From positions 62,001-126,000 of the forward strand of contig NZ_VJMG01000011.1 of NCBI RefSeq assembly GCF_007004135.1: a stretch of DNA of 64,000 nucleotides. Reading direction: 5' to 3'. The stretch is from Affinirhizobium straminoryzae (lineage in GTDB: Bacteria; Pseudomonadota; Alphaproteobacteria; Rhizobiales; Rhizobiaceae). How positions within the stretch are numbered: the first letter of the stretch is position 1; every line of letters begins with the position of its first letter. Shown here piece by piece: positions 35,376 to 42,973 of this stretch. The position numbers were made by a program, and so were the translations under genes. The notes beneath the pieces are model-generated. The model ran no database searches, was not told the origin of the DNA, and saw only the letters and a list, made by a program, of their open reading frames with translations.

Positions 35376-36323
35376 ATGCGCTTCAAGAATCTTGATCTCA
35401 ATCTGCTCGTGGCGCTCGACACGCTGATCCGGATGCGCAATGTCAGTCGCGCCGCAGAAGAAATGTTCATCACGCAGTCGGCCATGAGCAATGCGCTGGG
35501 ACGTTTGCGTGACTATTTCGATGATCCCCTGCTCATTCAGGTCGGCCGCTCGATGGAACTGTCGCCGCTCGCAGCCTCTCTCGAGGAGCCCCTGCGCGAC
35601 ATTATCGTGCGTATCGAGGCTGCAGTGGTCTCAACGCCGTCCTTCGATCCGGGGGAAGCGACTCGCAGCATCGGACTCGTGGTATCCGATTACATGCTGC
35701 ATACGATCATGCCGCCGCTTCTCGAACTGGTGACCGCGCGCGCGCCCGGAATGCAGATCCATTTCCGTGCCCAGCAGAATTTCCCCCACATCCTGCTGGA
35801 GCGTGGCGAGGCGGATCTACTGGTGGCGCCAAGCCTGTTCTGTTCCACGAACCACCCGTCGGAGGTGCTGTGGGAAGACCCGCTCTGTTGCGTCATCGAT
35901 GCCGCTTCCAAGCTTGAGGGTGATCGCCTTTCCATGGAGGATTTCCTTGCTTCGGGGCATGTGGTGATGCGGCCTCCGAACGGAGGAGAAAGCTATGCCG
36001 AGCGTATCTGTCGCGAGGTCGGCTTGCGGTTTCGGGTCGAGGTGACCACCTTCTCATTCTCTTCCCTGCCGTTGCTGGTACGCGGCACTCCACGAATCGC
36101 GGTTGTGCAGCGCAGCCTCGCCAGCCCTATCCTCCGGCTCGGAGGCGTGCGACTGATGGAGCCCCCTGTGGTGCTGCCGCCGCTTGAGCAATCCATACAG
36201 TGGCACAGTCACCGTGTGCGCGATCCAGCTTTGATGTGGATGCGCGAGCAGATGCATGAGGCGGTCCGTCTCGCTACCCGGCGAATGCAGGAGGCGGAGG
36301 CATTTGCGTGTGCTTCTGCGTAA
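35376..36323 (+). CDS. NodD-like LysR-family regulator
   Basis: A 315-aa LysR regulator. The N-terminus MRFKNLDLNLLVALDTLI is strikingly like that of NodD, the flavonoid-sensing activator of rhizobia. The HTH runs through SRAAEEMFITQSAMSNALGRLRDYF. The ATG at 35376 follows AAGGAGGG. It is divergent from the 11-gene aromatic operon and upstream of a MetA-type porin gene, so it is the likely activator of both in response to an aromatic ligand. The FdeR regulator of naringenin catabolism in Herbaspirillum is also a LysR protein. NodD itself would sit near nod genes, which are absent. Confidence 0.88.
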   Translation: MRFKNLDLNLLVALDTLIRMRNVSRAAEEMFITQSAMSNALGRLRDYFDDPLLIQVGRSMELSPLAASLEEPLRDIIVRIEAAVVSTPSFDPGEATRSIGLVVSDYMLHTIMPPLLELVTARAPGMQIHFRAQQNFPHILLERGEADLLVAPSLFCSTNHPSEVLWEDPLCCVIDAASKLEGDRLSMEDFLASGHVVMRPPNGGESYAERICREVGLRFRVEVTTFSFSSLPLLVRGTPRIAVVQRSLASPILRLGGVRLMEPPVVLPPLEQSIQWHSHRVRDPALMWMREQMHEAVRLATRRMQEAEAFACASA

Positions 36324-36687
36324 ATACAGCCTGGCGCTAGTATTTATGGTGTGAATGGCAAGCATTGCGAATGACGATTTTACATTCGTCAAATGCAGCC
36401 CTAGTGACGGGGAAAGGGCGTTCGCTGGGCATATCGGGAAAGAGGATACCAGCAGGACGGATCGGAGGGGTGGGGAGGTCGTTCCGGCAGGAGGTCGGGA
36501 TCGACATATGCCCAGCAGAGGGCAAGACCACAGGACAATCAGGAATAACGGGCTTGCCGCTGCTGGCGGTGGCATGTGCTTTCCTTTGCCTTCCATCCGT
36601 CCGCACCGGCGATGAGCGGGGACGCAGGGGCTTTGCGGCTGGATCCACCGATGGTGGTGTCTCAGCCGTGTTCTTGAGGAGGATGGA
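36324..36687 (+). promoter_or_regulatory. 364-nt non-coding region with two dyads upstream of the porin gene
   Basis: No convincing gene is present; short frames here (for example 36355-36615) have no ribosome-binding site or family similarity. Two inverted repeats lie at its start: TAAATAC-N12-GTATTTA (36321-36346, overlapping the LysR stop codon) and CGAATG-N9-CATTCG (36368-36388) inside an outer GCATT/AATGC pair (36362-36396). They may bind the LysR regulator and make the porin gene part of the same regulon. A GAGGAGG just before 36688 is the ribosome-binding site of the porin gene. Confidence 0.45.
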
Positions 36688-37587
36688 ATGAGCTTACGTA
36701 ATGCTTTGAAATGTCTGCTGCTTGGCACCGGGCTTGCGGGAATGTGGCTGTGTGGCGCACAGGCGGCCGAAAACGGCAACACCCAATACTCACCGGGCGC
36801 GCCGCAGTTCTTTGCCGGTGGAATTCCTCCCTTCCCCGGTCTGTATTTCCTGTCTCAGACCAGCTATTTCACGGCCGATCGAACCAATGATTCCGACGGT
36901 GACCGTATACCGATCGATTTCAAGGTACGTGCCGCGGCCGAGACGTTGCGCTTCCTCTATGTGAGTGACGTCAAGGTCGGCGATGCCCAATTGTGGGGCC
37001 AGCTGGTGGTTCCGCTCGTGCACCTCGATCTTTCGCTCCCCTTCGGCGAGGACAAATCAACCGCTCTTGCCGACATTTCCTCCTCGATTGGCCTTGTCTG
37101 GCATCCGGACCAGAAGCAGGCGTTTATCGTGGGGGTCGATGTGGCTATGCCAACCGGCCAGTATGATACCTCCGACATTGCCAATATCGGAGTGAACCAC
37201 TGGTCTTTCCAGCCCACGATCGGCTATCACTACACGGACCCCCAGGGGCTTGAGATCGGGACAACAGCGCGCCTGATCTTCAATACGAAGAACACCGATA
37301 CGGACTACCGCTCTGGCACGGAACTGGTCATCGACTATGCTGTCGGCTGGAATTTCGGACCCTGGCGCCTCGGCGCGGTGGGCTATTATCTGCAGCAGTT
37401 GACGGATGATACCGGTCCGGGCGCGGCTGCCGACGGGCACCGCGGCAGGGGTTTTGCGATTGGCCCTTCCGTCACCTACACCTTCAACCCGGGCCTGCAG
37501 GTGAGCGCCTCGTGGCAGCACGATCTTGTCGCGGAAAATCGGGCCCAGGGCGATACGGTCTGGGTAAACTTCGCGACCAAGTTCTGA
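36688..37587 (+). CDS. MetA/SphA-type outer-membrane protein (phenol meta-pathway family)
   Basis: A 299-aa outer-membrane beta-barrel protein of the COG4313 family ('protein involved in meta-pathway of phenol degradation'). A signal peptide covers about residues 1-26 (ends GAQAAE). The mature part has GIPPFPGLYFLSQTSYF, many alternating beta-strands, and ends in a Phe (FATKF), as outer-membrane porins do. This family is found next to aromatic-degradation genes and is thought to carry hydrophobic aromatics across the outer membrane. Its place beside the LysR regulator and aromatic operon fits that role. A hairpin follows the stop. Confidence 0.88.
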   Translation: MSLRNALKCLLLGTGLAGMWLCGAQAAENGNTQYSPGAPQFFAGGIPPFPGLYFLSQTSYFTADRTNDSDGDRIPIDFKVRAAAETLRFLYVSDVKVGDAQLWGQLVVPLVHLDLSLPFGEDKSTALADISSSIGLVWHPDQKQAFIVGVDVAMPTGQYDTSDIANIGVNHWSFQPTIGYHYTDPQGLEIGTTARLIFNTKNTDTDYRSGTELVIDYAVGWNFGPWRLGAVGYYLQQLTDDTGPGAAADGHRGRGFAIGPSVTYTFNPGLQVSASWQHDLVAENRAQGDTVWVNFATKF

Positions 37588-37609
37588 CGGCGGGAAACAC
37601 GCAAGAAAC

Positions 37610-37639
37610 GCGCACGCGGCCTGTCGTGGTCGCGCGCGC
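37610..37639 (+). terminator. Probable terminator after the porin gene
   Basis: GCGCACGCGGCC pairs with GGTCGCGCGCGC around loop TGTCGT (12 positions, one A-C mismatch and one G-U pair), then TTTG. It lies 22 nt past the porin stop and in front of the convergent aldolase-like gene. The T-run is short. Confidence 0.5.
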
Positions 37640-37679
37640 TTTGCTGTGTCTGAAGTTCAGCCGTTACCGTTATCCATCG

Positions 37680-38792
37680 TCACCACACCAGTCCGCGGGC
37701 GGCGATCTCCTCGACGCGGGTTACCACACCGTTGCGGTGGAAGGTCATCACATCGAAGAGGTTGGAGACGACGCAGGTGTGGTTCGGTATGATGCGGATG
37801 CGTTCGCCGATCTCCGGGCGGATGCCCTCCACCTTCGACAGATCCACGGTCGCATGCTCTTCCGAGAGGCCGGTGATGATGGCCTCGGGATAATCGATGA
37901 TATGGCCGTAATCGGCAAAGCCCAGAAGGTCCGAGGTCAGCGCCTTCGAGCCGGCGTCAAGAATGGCGCGCTCGGGCGTCGGGCGTGACACGACGGTTGC
38001 CAGGATATGCATGGCGCAGTCATCCAGCGTGCAATGGCCGGCGCGCGCCATCGAGCGGTCATTGTAGATATAGGTGCCGGCGCGGTGCTCGGTGGCGGAC
38101 GGCACGAGATGGGCGGAGAACAGGCTTGGCGTGCCGCCGTTCGAGCGGATGCGGCAGTCGATGCCGTCTGCGGCCAGGTAGGCCATGGCAGCAATGAAGA
38201 AGTGTTCGACCGCCGCTTCCGTGTTGGCCTTCGGATAGGTCATCAGTCCGCCGAAGCGGAGACTGCGGCTGGCTGCGATGCCGCGCGCCAGGGCTGCCGC
38301 CTCGTCCGGCGTCTGCACGCCGCAGCGTCCGCCGCCGGTATCGCATTCCACCAGCACGGTCAGCGGCTTGCGGCCGGTGAAATAGGCGGCAAGGCCGGTC
38401 ACCGTCACAATGCTGTCCGCAACCACCTTCAGGCCTGAAATCCGCTCGTTCAGCGCGGCAAGCCGCGCCAGCTTCTGTTCGCCGAGGATGTTGAAGGTGA
38501 TGAGGATGTCCTCGAACCCGGCATCGGCAAAGACTTCCGCCTCGGTGATCTTCTGGCAGTTGATGCCGGCTGCACCGGCCTCCACCTGCTGGCGGGCAAG
38601 GGCCGGGATCTTGTGCGTCTTGATGTGCGGGCGGAAGGCAAGCTTGTGGCTGTCCATGTAGGACTGCACGCGCGCGATATTGGCCGCGAGCTTGTCCTCG
38701 TCGATGACCGGCAGCGGCGTCGAGAGCGTGTGCAGGCCATCCCCCGGCTTCGGGCGCGGCAGGTCGAGGGAGGAGGGTGCGGAAAGATCCAT
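37680..38792 (-). CDS. D-threonine aldolase / D-serine dehydratase-like PLP enzyme (DSD1 family)
   Basis: A 370-aa fold-type III PLP enzyme. RPHIKTHK carries the PLP lysine (about residue 60), and the C-terminal domain has NHTCVVSNLFD with the His/Cys metal ligands of D-threonine aldolase and eukaryotic-type D-serine dehydratase. The ATG at 38792 follows the M81 gene stop by one base, so the two are coupled; an ATG at 38813 would overlap and lacks a ribosome-binding site. The family removes beta-hydroxy-D-amino acids. This suggests that the cluster's substrate releases a D-amino acid. Confidence 0.87.
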   Translation of the reverse strand: MDLSAPSSLDLPRPKPGDGLHTLSTPLPVIDEDKLAANIARVQSYMDSHKLAFRPHIKTHKIPALARQQVEAGAAGINCQKITEAEVFADAGFEDILITFNILGEQKLARLAALNERISGLKVVADSIVTVTGLAAYFTGRKPLTVLVECDTGGGRCGVQTPDEAAALARGIAASRSLRFGGLMTYPKANTEAAVEHFFIAAMAYLAADGIDCRIRSNGGTPSLFSAHLVPSATEHRAGTYIYNDRSMARAGHCTLDDCAMHILATVVSRPTPERAILDAGSKALTSDLLGFADYGHIIDYPEAIITGLSEEHATVDLSKVEGIRPEIGERIRIIPNHTCVVSNLFDVMTFHRNGVVTRVEEIAARGLVW

Positions 38793-38793
38793 G

Positions 38794-40263
38794 TCAGGCG
38801 GCCTCGGTTCCATGCGGGTCGGCCGTCATCGGCCAGATGTCGCGGCGCACGCGCCGGTAGGGGTTCGTCGCCGGATTGTTGGGATAGGGCGTCCCGGCCG
38901 AGCAGTAAAGGATCTCGGAGGCGATCTTGGAAAAGGCGGCGTAGAAATGGTTGGTCGATTTGATGACCAGTATATGCCGGGTTAACGGGTCGAGATCGAG
39001 GGCGGTGAACAGCGACGGATCGTAGCTCTGTACCCTGACCGAGCTCAGGATGATGTCGATGCCGTTCAGATGGATGTGTGCTGCGTCGCCGAAGGGGGCG
39101 ATGCTGTCACCGAAGCGCATCTCGGCATTCGGCTTCAGTTTGACGACCTTGACGATTCCGTCCACCGGGTTGCCGGTGCCAGGTGCCGATTTCGCCCCGA
39201 ACCGCAGGGGAATTTCGGCCCCCTCGCCCGCCGCCATGCAGATCTGCACGGCGATCGGGTCCCAGATCATGCCGATCGCGACATTTTTCGCGCCGCGGGC
39301 CAGAAGTTCCTCGAGGATCACGGTGGCATCGCCCGCTGTGCCGCCGCCCGGATTGTCCCACATGTCGGCAATCACGACCGGCCCCTTCGGACTGGCAAGG
39401 GCCTGCGAAACGGCCTGCTTTTCATCGATCGACGGCATCATGAAGGTGCCGCGCTTGGCAAACAGATCGAGACCGAGGCTTCGGGCCAGTTGTTCGCCCT
39501 TTTCCCGCTGGCCATTGGTGACCACGATGGTCTTGGTGCCCATCTCCGGCACATCGCCCGCCATGAAGCCGTGGATGACCGAAAGCGACAGCACGTCGGC
39601 ATCGCTGCGCTCGATCTCCATCAGCCGGTCGACGAAGGAGCGCATCGGTTCGCGCGAGGTGGGGAACACATCGATCATCCGGCAATCGAAGACGGACATC
39701 ACGGGTGTGACGCGGCCTTCAAGAGTATCGACGGCAATGCGCCACAGATCTTCCGCCCGGTCCACGAAATCCGTGTGCGGAAACTCCTTGAAGACGACAA
39801 AGAAATTCACGGCCGCCACGCGCTTCGCCGTCAGGTGGCTGTGCGGATCGAGTTCCGCGCAGACGAGAATATCCGGCCCGACGATCTCGCGCACCCGGCT
39901 CAGCAGATCGCCTTCCGGGTCGAGATAACCATCCGCCACCATGGCGCCATGCAGGCCGAGCACCACCGCATCGACCGGCAGCGCGGCTTTCAACTGCTCG
40001 AGGATCTCGTCGCGCAGGCCTTCATAGGCCTGCCGGTTGATGAGGCCGGCGGGATCCGCCCAGGCAGCCGTGCCTTCGATCAGCGTCCAGCCCTTCTCGG
40101 CACAGACCTTGCGACCGACGGTGATCGGCGCCGTGCAGAGCGTCGGCGTTGCCGGATGCTGACCGGGCGGCGCGTAGAGGGATTCCTCGAAGGCGCGGCG
40201 ATCGATGCAGATGGGCGCGAAGGTGTTGGTTTCCGTGGCAAGGGCAGCGGTGAAGATGCGCAC
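38794..40263 (-). CDS. M81-family metallopeptidase (MlrC-like), copy 1
   Basis: A 489-aa protein of peptidase family M81, named after MlrC, which cuts linearised microcystin. It has IFTAALATETNTFAPI at the N-terminus, LGLHGAMVADGYLDPEGD, the likely metal-ligand motifs ELDPHSH (DxH) and FPHTDF (PHxD), and the second-domain motif DMWDNPGGGTAGD. It starts at GTG 40263 with no clear Shine-Dalgarno; residues upstream in the open frame do not match the family. A second M81 copy lies at 44913-46361. M81 proteins are common in rhizobia beside D-amino-acid and peptide genes; their natural substrates are mostly unknown. Confidence 0.88.
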   Translation of the reverse strand: MRIFTAALATETNTFAPICIDRRAFEESLYAPPGQHPATPTLCTAPITVGRKVCAEKGWTLIEGTAAWADPAGLINRQAYEGLRDEILEQLKAALPVDAVVLGLHGAMVADGYLDPEGDLLSRVREIVGPDILVCAELDPHSHLTAKRVAAVNFFVVFKEFPHTDFVDRAEDLWRIAVDTLEGRVTPVMSVFDCRMIDVFPTSREPMRSFVDRLMEIERSDADVLSLSVIHGFMAGDVPEMGTKTIVVTNGQREKGEQLARSLGLDLFAKRGTFMMPSIDEKQAVSQALASPKGPVVIADMWDNPGGGTAGDATVILEELLARGAKNVAIGMIWDPIAVQICMAAGEGAEIPLRFGAKSAPGTGNPVDGIVKVVKLKPNAEMRFGDSIAPFGDAAHIHLNGIDIILSSVRVQSYDPSLFTALDLDPLTRHILVIKSTNHFYAAFSKIASEILYCSAGTPYPNNPATNPYRRVRRDIWPMTADPHGTEAA

Positions 40264-40301
40264 GCGGTGTTGCTTTCGTTGCAGGACGAAGAAAGGTTGG
40301 A

Positions 40302-40787
40302 TCAGCCCATCGGGTTCGGCAGATAGCCGGTAAAGCCAGAAATCTTCCAGCGCCCTTCGTGCAGGCGGCAGTAATAAAGGGTCTGCCAGCGCATCACGTC
40401 CAGCGTCCCATCGGTCTTGCGGATGCCGCCGTCGAACTTCTTGCGCACCAGCGCCGTCTCGCCCTCGACCTCGATCACTTCCAGCGTGGTGGTGGAGAAG
40501 ATTGCCTGACGCGGATCCTCGCCATAGGTCTGGCCGCGGAAGTCTTCGGCCTGCCGCAGCCATTCGTCGCGATAGGCGGCGAGATTCGGAAAGGCCAGAC
40601 GCCAGTTGTCCGGATTCGGATCGCGATTGCCCGAAATGCCGAGAAAGCCCTCTTCCACGAAATCGTCCGCCACCATCGACCAGTCGGCGGCCAGAAAGGC
40701 ATCGATATCGCGGGGCACCAGCATCTCCCAGATGGCGTGGCGGGTGGTGTCGCTTTCAGGGAAGGGATTGCGGAAGGGATCGCGCAT
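40302..40787 (-). CDS. NTF2-like (SnoaL-type) small protein
   Basis: A 161-aa protein resembling the NTF2/SnoaL cone fold: an N-terminal helical part (IDAFLAADWSMVADDFVEEGFLG), then antiparallel strands (EVIEVEGETALVRKKFDGG, GRWKISGFTGYLPNPMG). No catalytic motif can be named. It is the first gene of a minus-strand set that continues into the M81 and aldolase-like genes and is divergent from ridA across a 109-nt gap (40788-40896). The role is unknown; ketosteroid isomerase- or dehydratase-like activity is possible. Confidence 0.7.
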   Translation of the reverse strand: MRDPFRNPFPESDTTRHAIWEMLVPRDIDAFLAADWSMVADDFVEEGFLGISGNRDPNPDNWRLAFPNLAAYRDEWLRQAEDFRGQTYGEDPRQAIFSTTTLEVIEVEGETALVRKKFDGGIRKTDGTLDVMRWQTLYYCRLHEGRWKISGFTGYLPNPMG

Positions 40788-40896
40788 GGCTGGCCTTTTT
40801 CTAAATTCTTTTCATGATCTCAGAAAAACTCTGGTCAAAATCCCGCGATTATGGTCCAGTGTCAACGATTGAAGAAAATAATTTCCATGAGGTCTC

Positions 40897-41283
40897 ATGT
40901 CGATCAAGCGTTATGGAGCCGAGAAGGCCGGTGCCGGTGGTCAGCGTCTTCCCTTTGCCAGAGCGGTCGAGGCCGATGGCTGGCTGCATGTGTCGGGTCA
41001 GGTCGCCATGCAAGATGGCGAGATCATTTCCGGCGGCATCGTGGAACAGAGCCACAAGGCGATCGAGAATCTGATCGCCATCCTGCACGAGGCGGGTTAC
41101 GGCGTCGAGCATGTGGTGCGTTGTGGCGTGTGGCTGGACGATCCGCGCGATTTCTGGAGCTTCAACAAGATCTACCAGGGCTATTTCGGCGAGCATCCGC
41201 CGGCGCGCGCCTGCGTGCAGGCCAGCATGATGGTGGATTGCAAGGTGGAAATCGACTGCATCGCGTACAAACCGAAGGCCTGA
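40897..41283 (+). CDS. RidA-family protein
   Basis: A 128-aa YjgF/YER057c/UK114 protein. HVSGQVAMQDG, the conserved Arg in PPARACVQ and VEIDCIAYKP match the family. RidA-type proteins deaminate reactive enamine/imine products of PLP enzymes. Here the partner may be the divergent D-threonine aldolase-like enzyme or the racemase nearby. The RpiR-type gene follows after 12 nt. The 109-nt gap upstream contains GAAAATAATTTC, a partial palindrome near the start, possibly an RpiR site. Confidence 0.9.
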   Translation: MSIKRYGAEKAGAGGQRLPFARAVEADGWLHVSGQVAMQDGEIISGGIVEQSHKAIENLIAILHEAGYGVEHVVRCGVWLDDPRDFWSFNKIYQGYFGEHPPARACVQASMMVDCKVEIDCIAYKPKA

Positions 41284-41295
41284 GCGGGCACGCCG

Positions 41296-42159
41296 ATGGA
41301 TATCTTCGCCACGCTTCAGGAAGAGCGCAGCCAGTTTTCCCCTTCCGAGCAGCGGATCGCGGACCTGCTGCTCGGCGATTTCGATTTCGCGGTGAATGCC
41401 TCGATCATCGAGCTGGCGGAGCGGGCGGAAGTGTCGCCGCCCACGGTCACGCGCTTCTGCCGGCGTCTGGGGTGCCAGAGCTTTGCCGATTTCAAGGTGC
41501 GCCTCGCCAAGACCGCCTTTGTCGGCGTGCGTTACCTCAATCCGGAAGCCAAGAGTACGGAGCCCGCCGATGTGGCGGAGGATGTGATCACCAAGGCGCA
41601 GAACGCGCTCTTCCTGATCCACCGGGCGCTCGACCCCGTCCTGCTGGAAAAGGCGGCCGACCGTCTGTCGCGGGCGGAGATGATCTATGCCTTCGGTTCC
41701 GGCGGCAATTCCTCGATGATCGCCACCGAGATCCAGAACCGCTTCTTCCGGCTGGGCTCGCGGGTCACCGCAAGCAATGATCACAACATGCAACTGATGT
41801 TCACGGCGGCGGCCCATTCCAACGATGTGCTGATCGGCTCCTCGTTTTCCGGCCGCAACCACGAACTCATCCGTTGCTTCCGGCTAGCGAGCGACAATGG
41901 CATCAGTACGATTGCGCTCACCCAGAGCGGCAGTCCGGTCGCCGAGGCGGCGGAAACCGTGATCGGCATCGACCTGCCGGAAGGCGACAACATCTATCGC
42001 CCCACCTCTACGCGCTTTGCCTTCCTGGCTGTGGTGGATGTTCTGGCGAGCCTTGTCGCCTATCGCAACCGCAAGCGCTCCACCGTCACGCTTCGGCATA
42101 TCAAGCAGCAACTGGTCGAGCACCGGGATGGTGACGACCGGCAGATTCTCGGAGATTGA
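41296..42159 (+). CDS. MurR/RpiR-family transcriptional regulator
   Basis: A 287-aa regulator. The N-terminal HTH_6 domain includes SIIELAERAEVSPPTVTRFCRRLGC, and the C-terminal SIS sugar-phosphate-binding domain includes YAFGSGGNSSMIATEI and LIGSSFSGRNHELI. The family senses phosphosugars such as MurNAc-6-P. It lies in the middle of the RidA-SDR-GH20-M81 gene set and is probably its regulator. Its stop is followed at once by the SDR gene. Confidence 0.92.
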   Translation: MDIFATLQEERSQFSPSEQRIADLLLGDFDFAVNASIIELAERAEVSPPTVTRFCRRLGCQSFADFKVRLAKTAFVGVRYLNPEAKSTEPADVAEDVITKAQNALFLIHRALDPVLLEKAADRLSRAEMIYAFGSGGNSSMIATEIQNRFFRLGSRVTASNDHNMQLMFTAAAHSNDVLIGSSFSGRNHELIRCFRLASDNGISTIALTQSGSPVAEAAETVIGIDLPEGDNIYRPTSTRFAFLAVVDVLASLVAYRNRKRSTVTLRHIKQQLVEHRDGDDRQILGD

Positions 42160-42161
42160 TC

Positions 42162-42938
42162 ATGTCCCGTTCCGTTGCTGTCGTCACCGGCGCCGCCGGC
42201 GATATTGGCCGCGCCATCGCGCTCAGGCTCGCCGATGCGCATGACGTGGTGGCGCTCGTCGACATTGATGAGGAGGCGCTCGCAAAGGCGCAAGGTCGGC
42301 TGGGTGCGTCCGAACGTTTCGCAGTCCTCCCCTGCGACGTGACGAATGAGGCGAGCGTGGCGGCGATGGCAAGACGCGTGGCGCCGCTCGGCGACGTCAA
42401 GACACTCGTCAACAATGCCGGCGCGGCGCGTGCGGTATCCCTGCACGACACCACGGCGGAGATCTGGCGCAAGGATGCAGCGCTGAACGTCGAAGCGGCC
42501 TTCCTGACCTTCCGTGCGCTGGAAGAGCCGCTGAAGAAGACGTCCGGTTCCGTCGTCAACATTGCGTCCGTCAACGGCATGGCCGTGTTCGGCCATCCGG
42601 CCTATAGCACCGCCAAGGCGGGGCTGATCCATTTCACGCGGCTGGTCGCTGTGGAATATGGCAAATACGGCATCCGCTCGAATGCGGTCGCGCCCGGCAC
42701 GGTGCGCACGCAGGCCTGGGAGGCGCGGGCTGCCGCCAACCCGCAGGTGTTCGAGGAAGCCAAGCGCTGGTACGCGCTGCGCCGCATCGCGACTGCCGAG
42801 GACGTGGCCAATGCCGTCTTCTTCCTGGCAAGCGAACAGGCTGCCGCCATCACCGGGACCTGCCTGCCCGTCGATTGCGGCCTGACGGCCGGACAGACGG
42901 AGCTTGCCCGCACCTTCTCGCAATCCGAACACTACTGA
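42162..42938 (+). CDS. Short-chain dehydrogenase/reductase
   Basis: A 258-aa classical SDR. VVTGAAGDIGRAIAL is the cofactor motif, VNNAG follows, the catalytic Ser lies in VNIASVNG and YxxxK in YSTAKAG. The ATG at 42162 has GGAG 7 nt upstream; the TTG at 42156 is less likely. It is coupled to the RpiR gene and precedes the GH20 gene by 35 nt. Substrate unknown; a sugar or hydroxy acid freed by this cluster is plausible. Confidence 0.9.
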   Translation: MSRSVAVVTGAAGDIGRAIALRLADAHDVVALVDIDEEALAKAQGRLGASERFAVLPCDVTNEASVAAMARRVAPLGDVKTLVNNAGAARAVSLHDTTAEIWRKDAALNVEAAFLTFRALEEPLKKTSGSVVNIASVNGMAVFGHPAYSTAKAGLIHFTRLVAVEYGKYGIRSNAVAPGTVRTQAWEARAAANPQVFEEAKRWYALRRIATAEDVANAVFFLASEQAAAITGTCLPVDCGLTAGQTELARTFSQSEHY

Positions 42939-42973
42939 GCCATCCAGCCATAAAGAGCCGAAGGGGAACCACC

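Noticed and set aside
36355-36691. 86-aa and 108-aa frames upstream of the porin gene
   Set aside because: No ribosome-binding site, no recognisable domain; the region carries dyads typical of control DNA.
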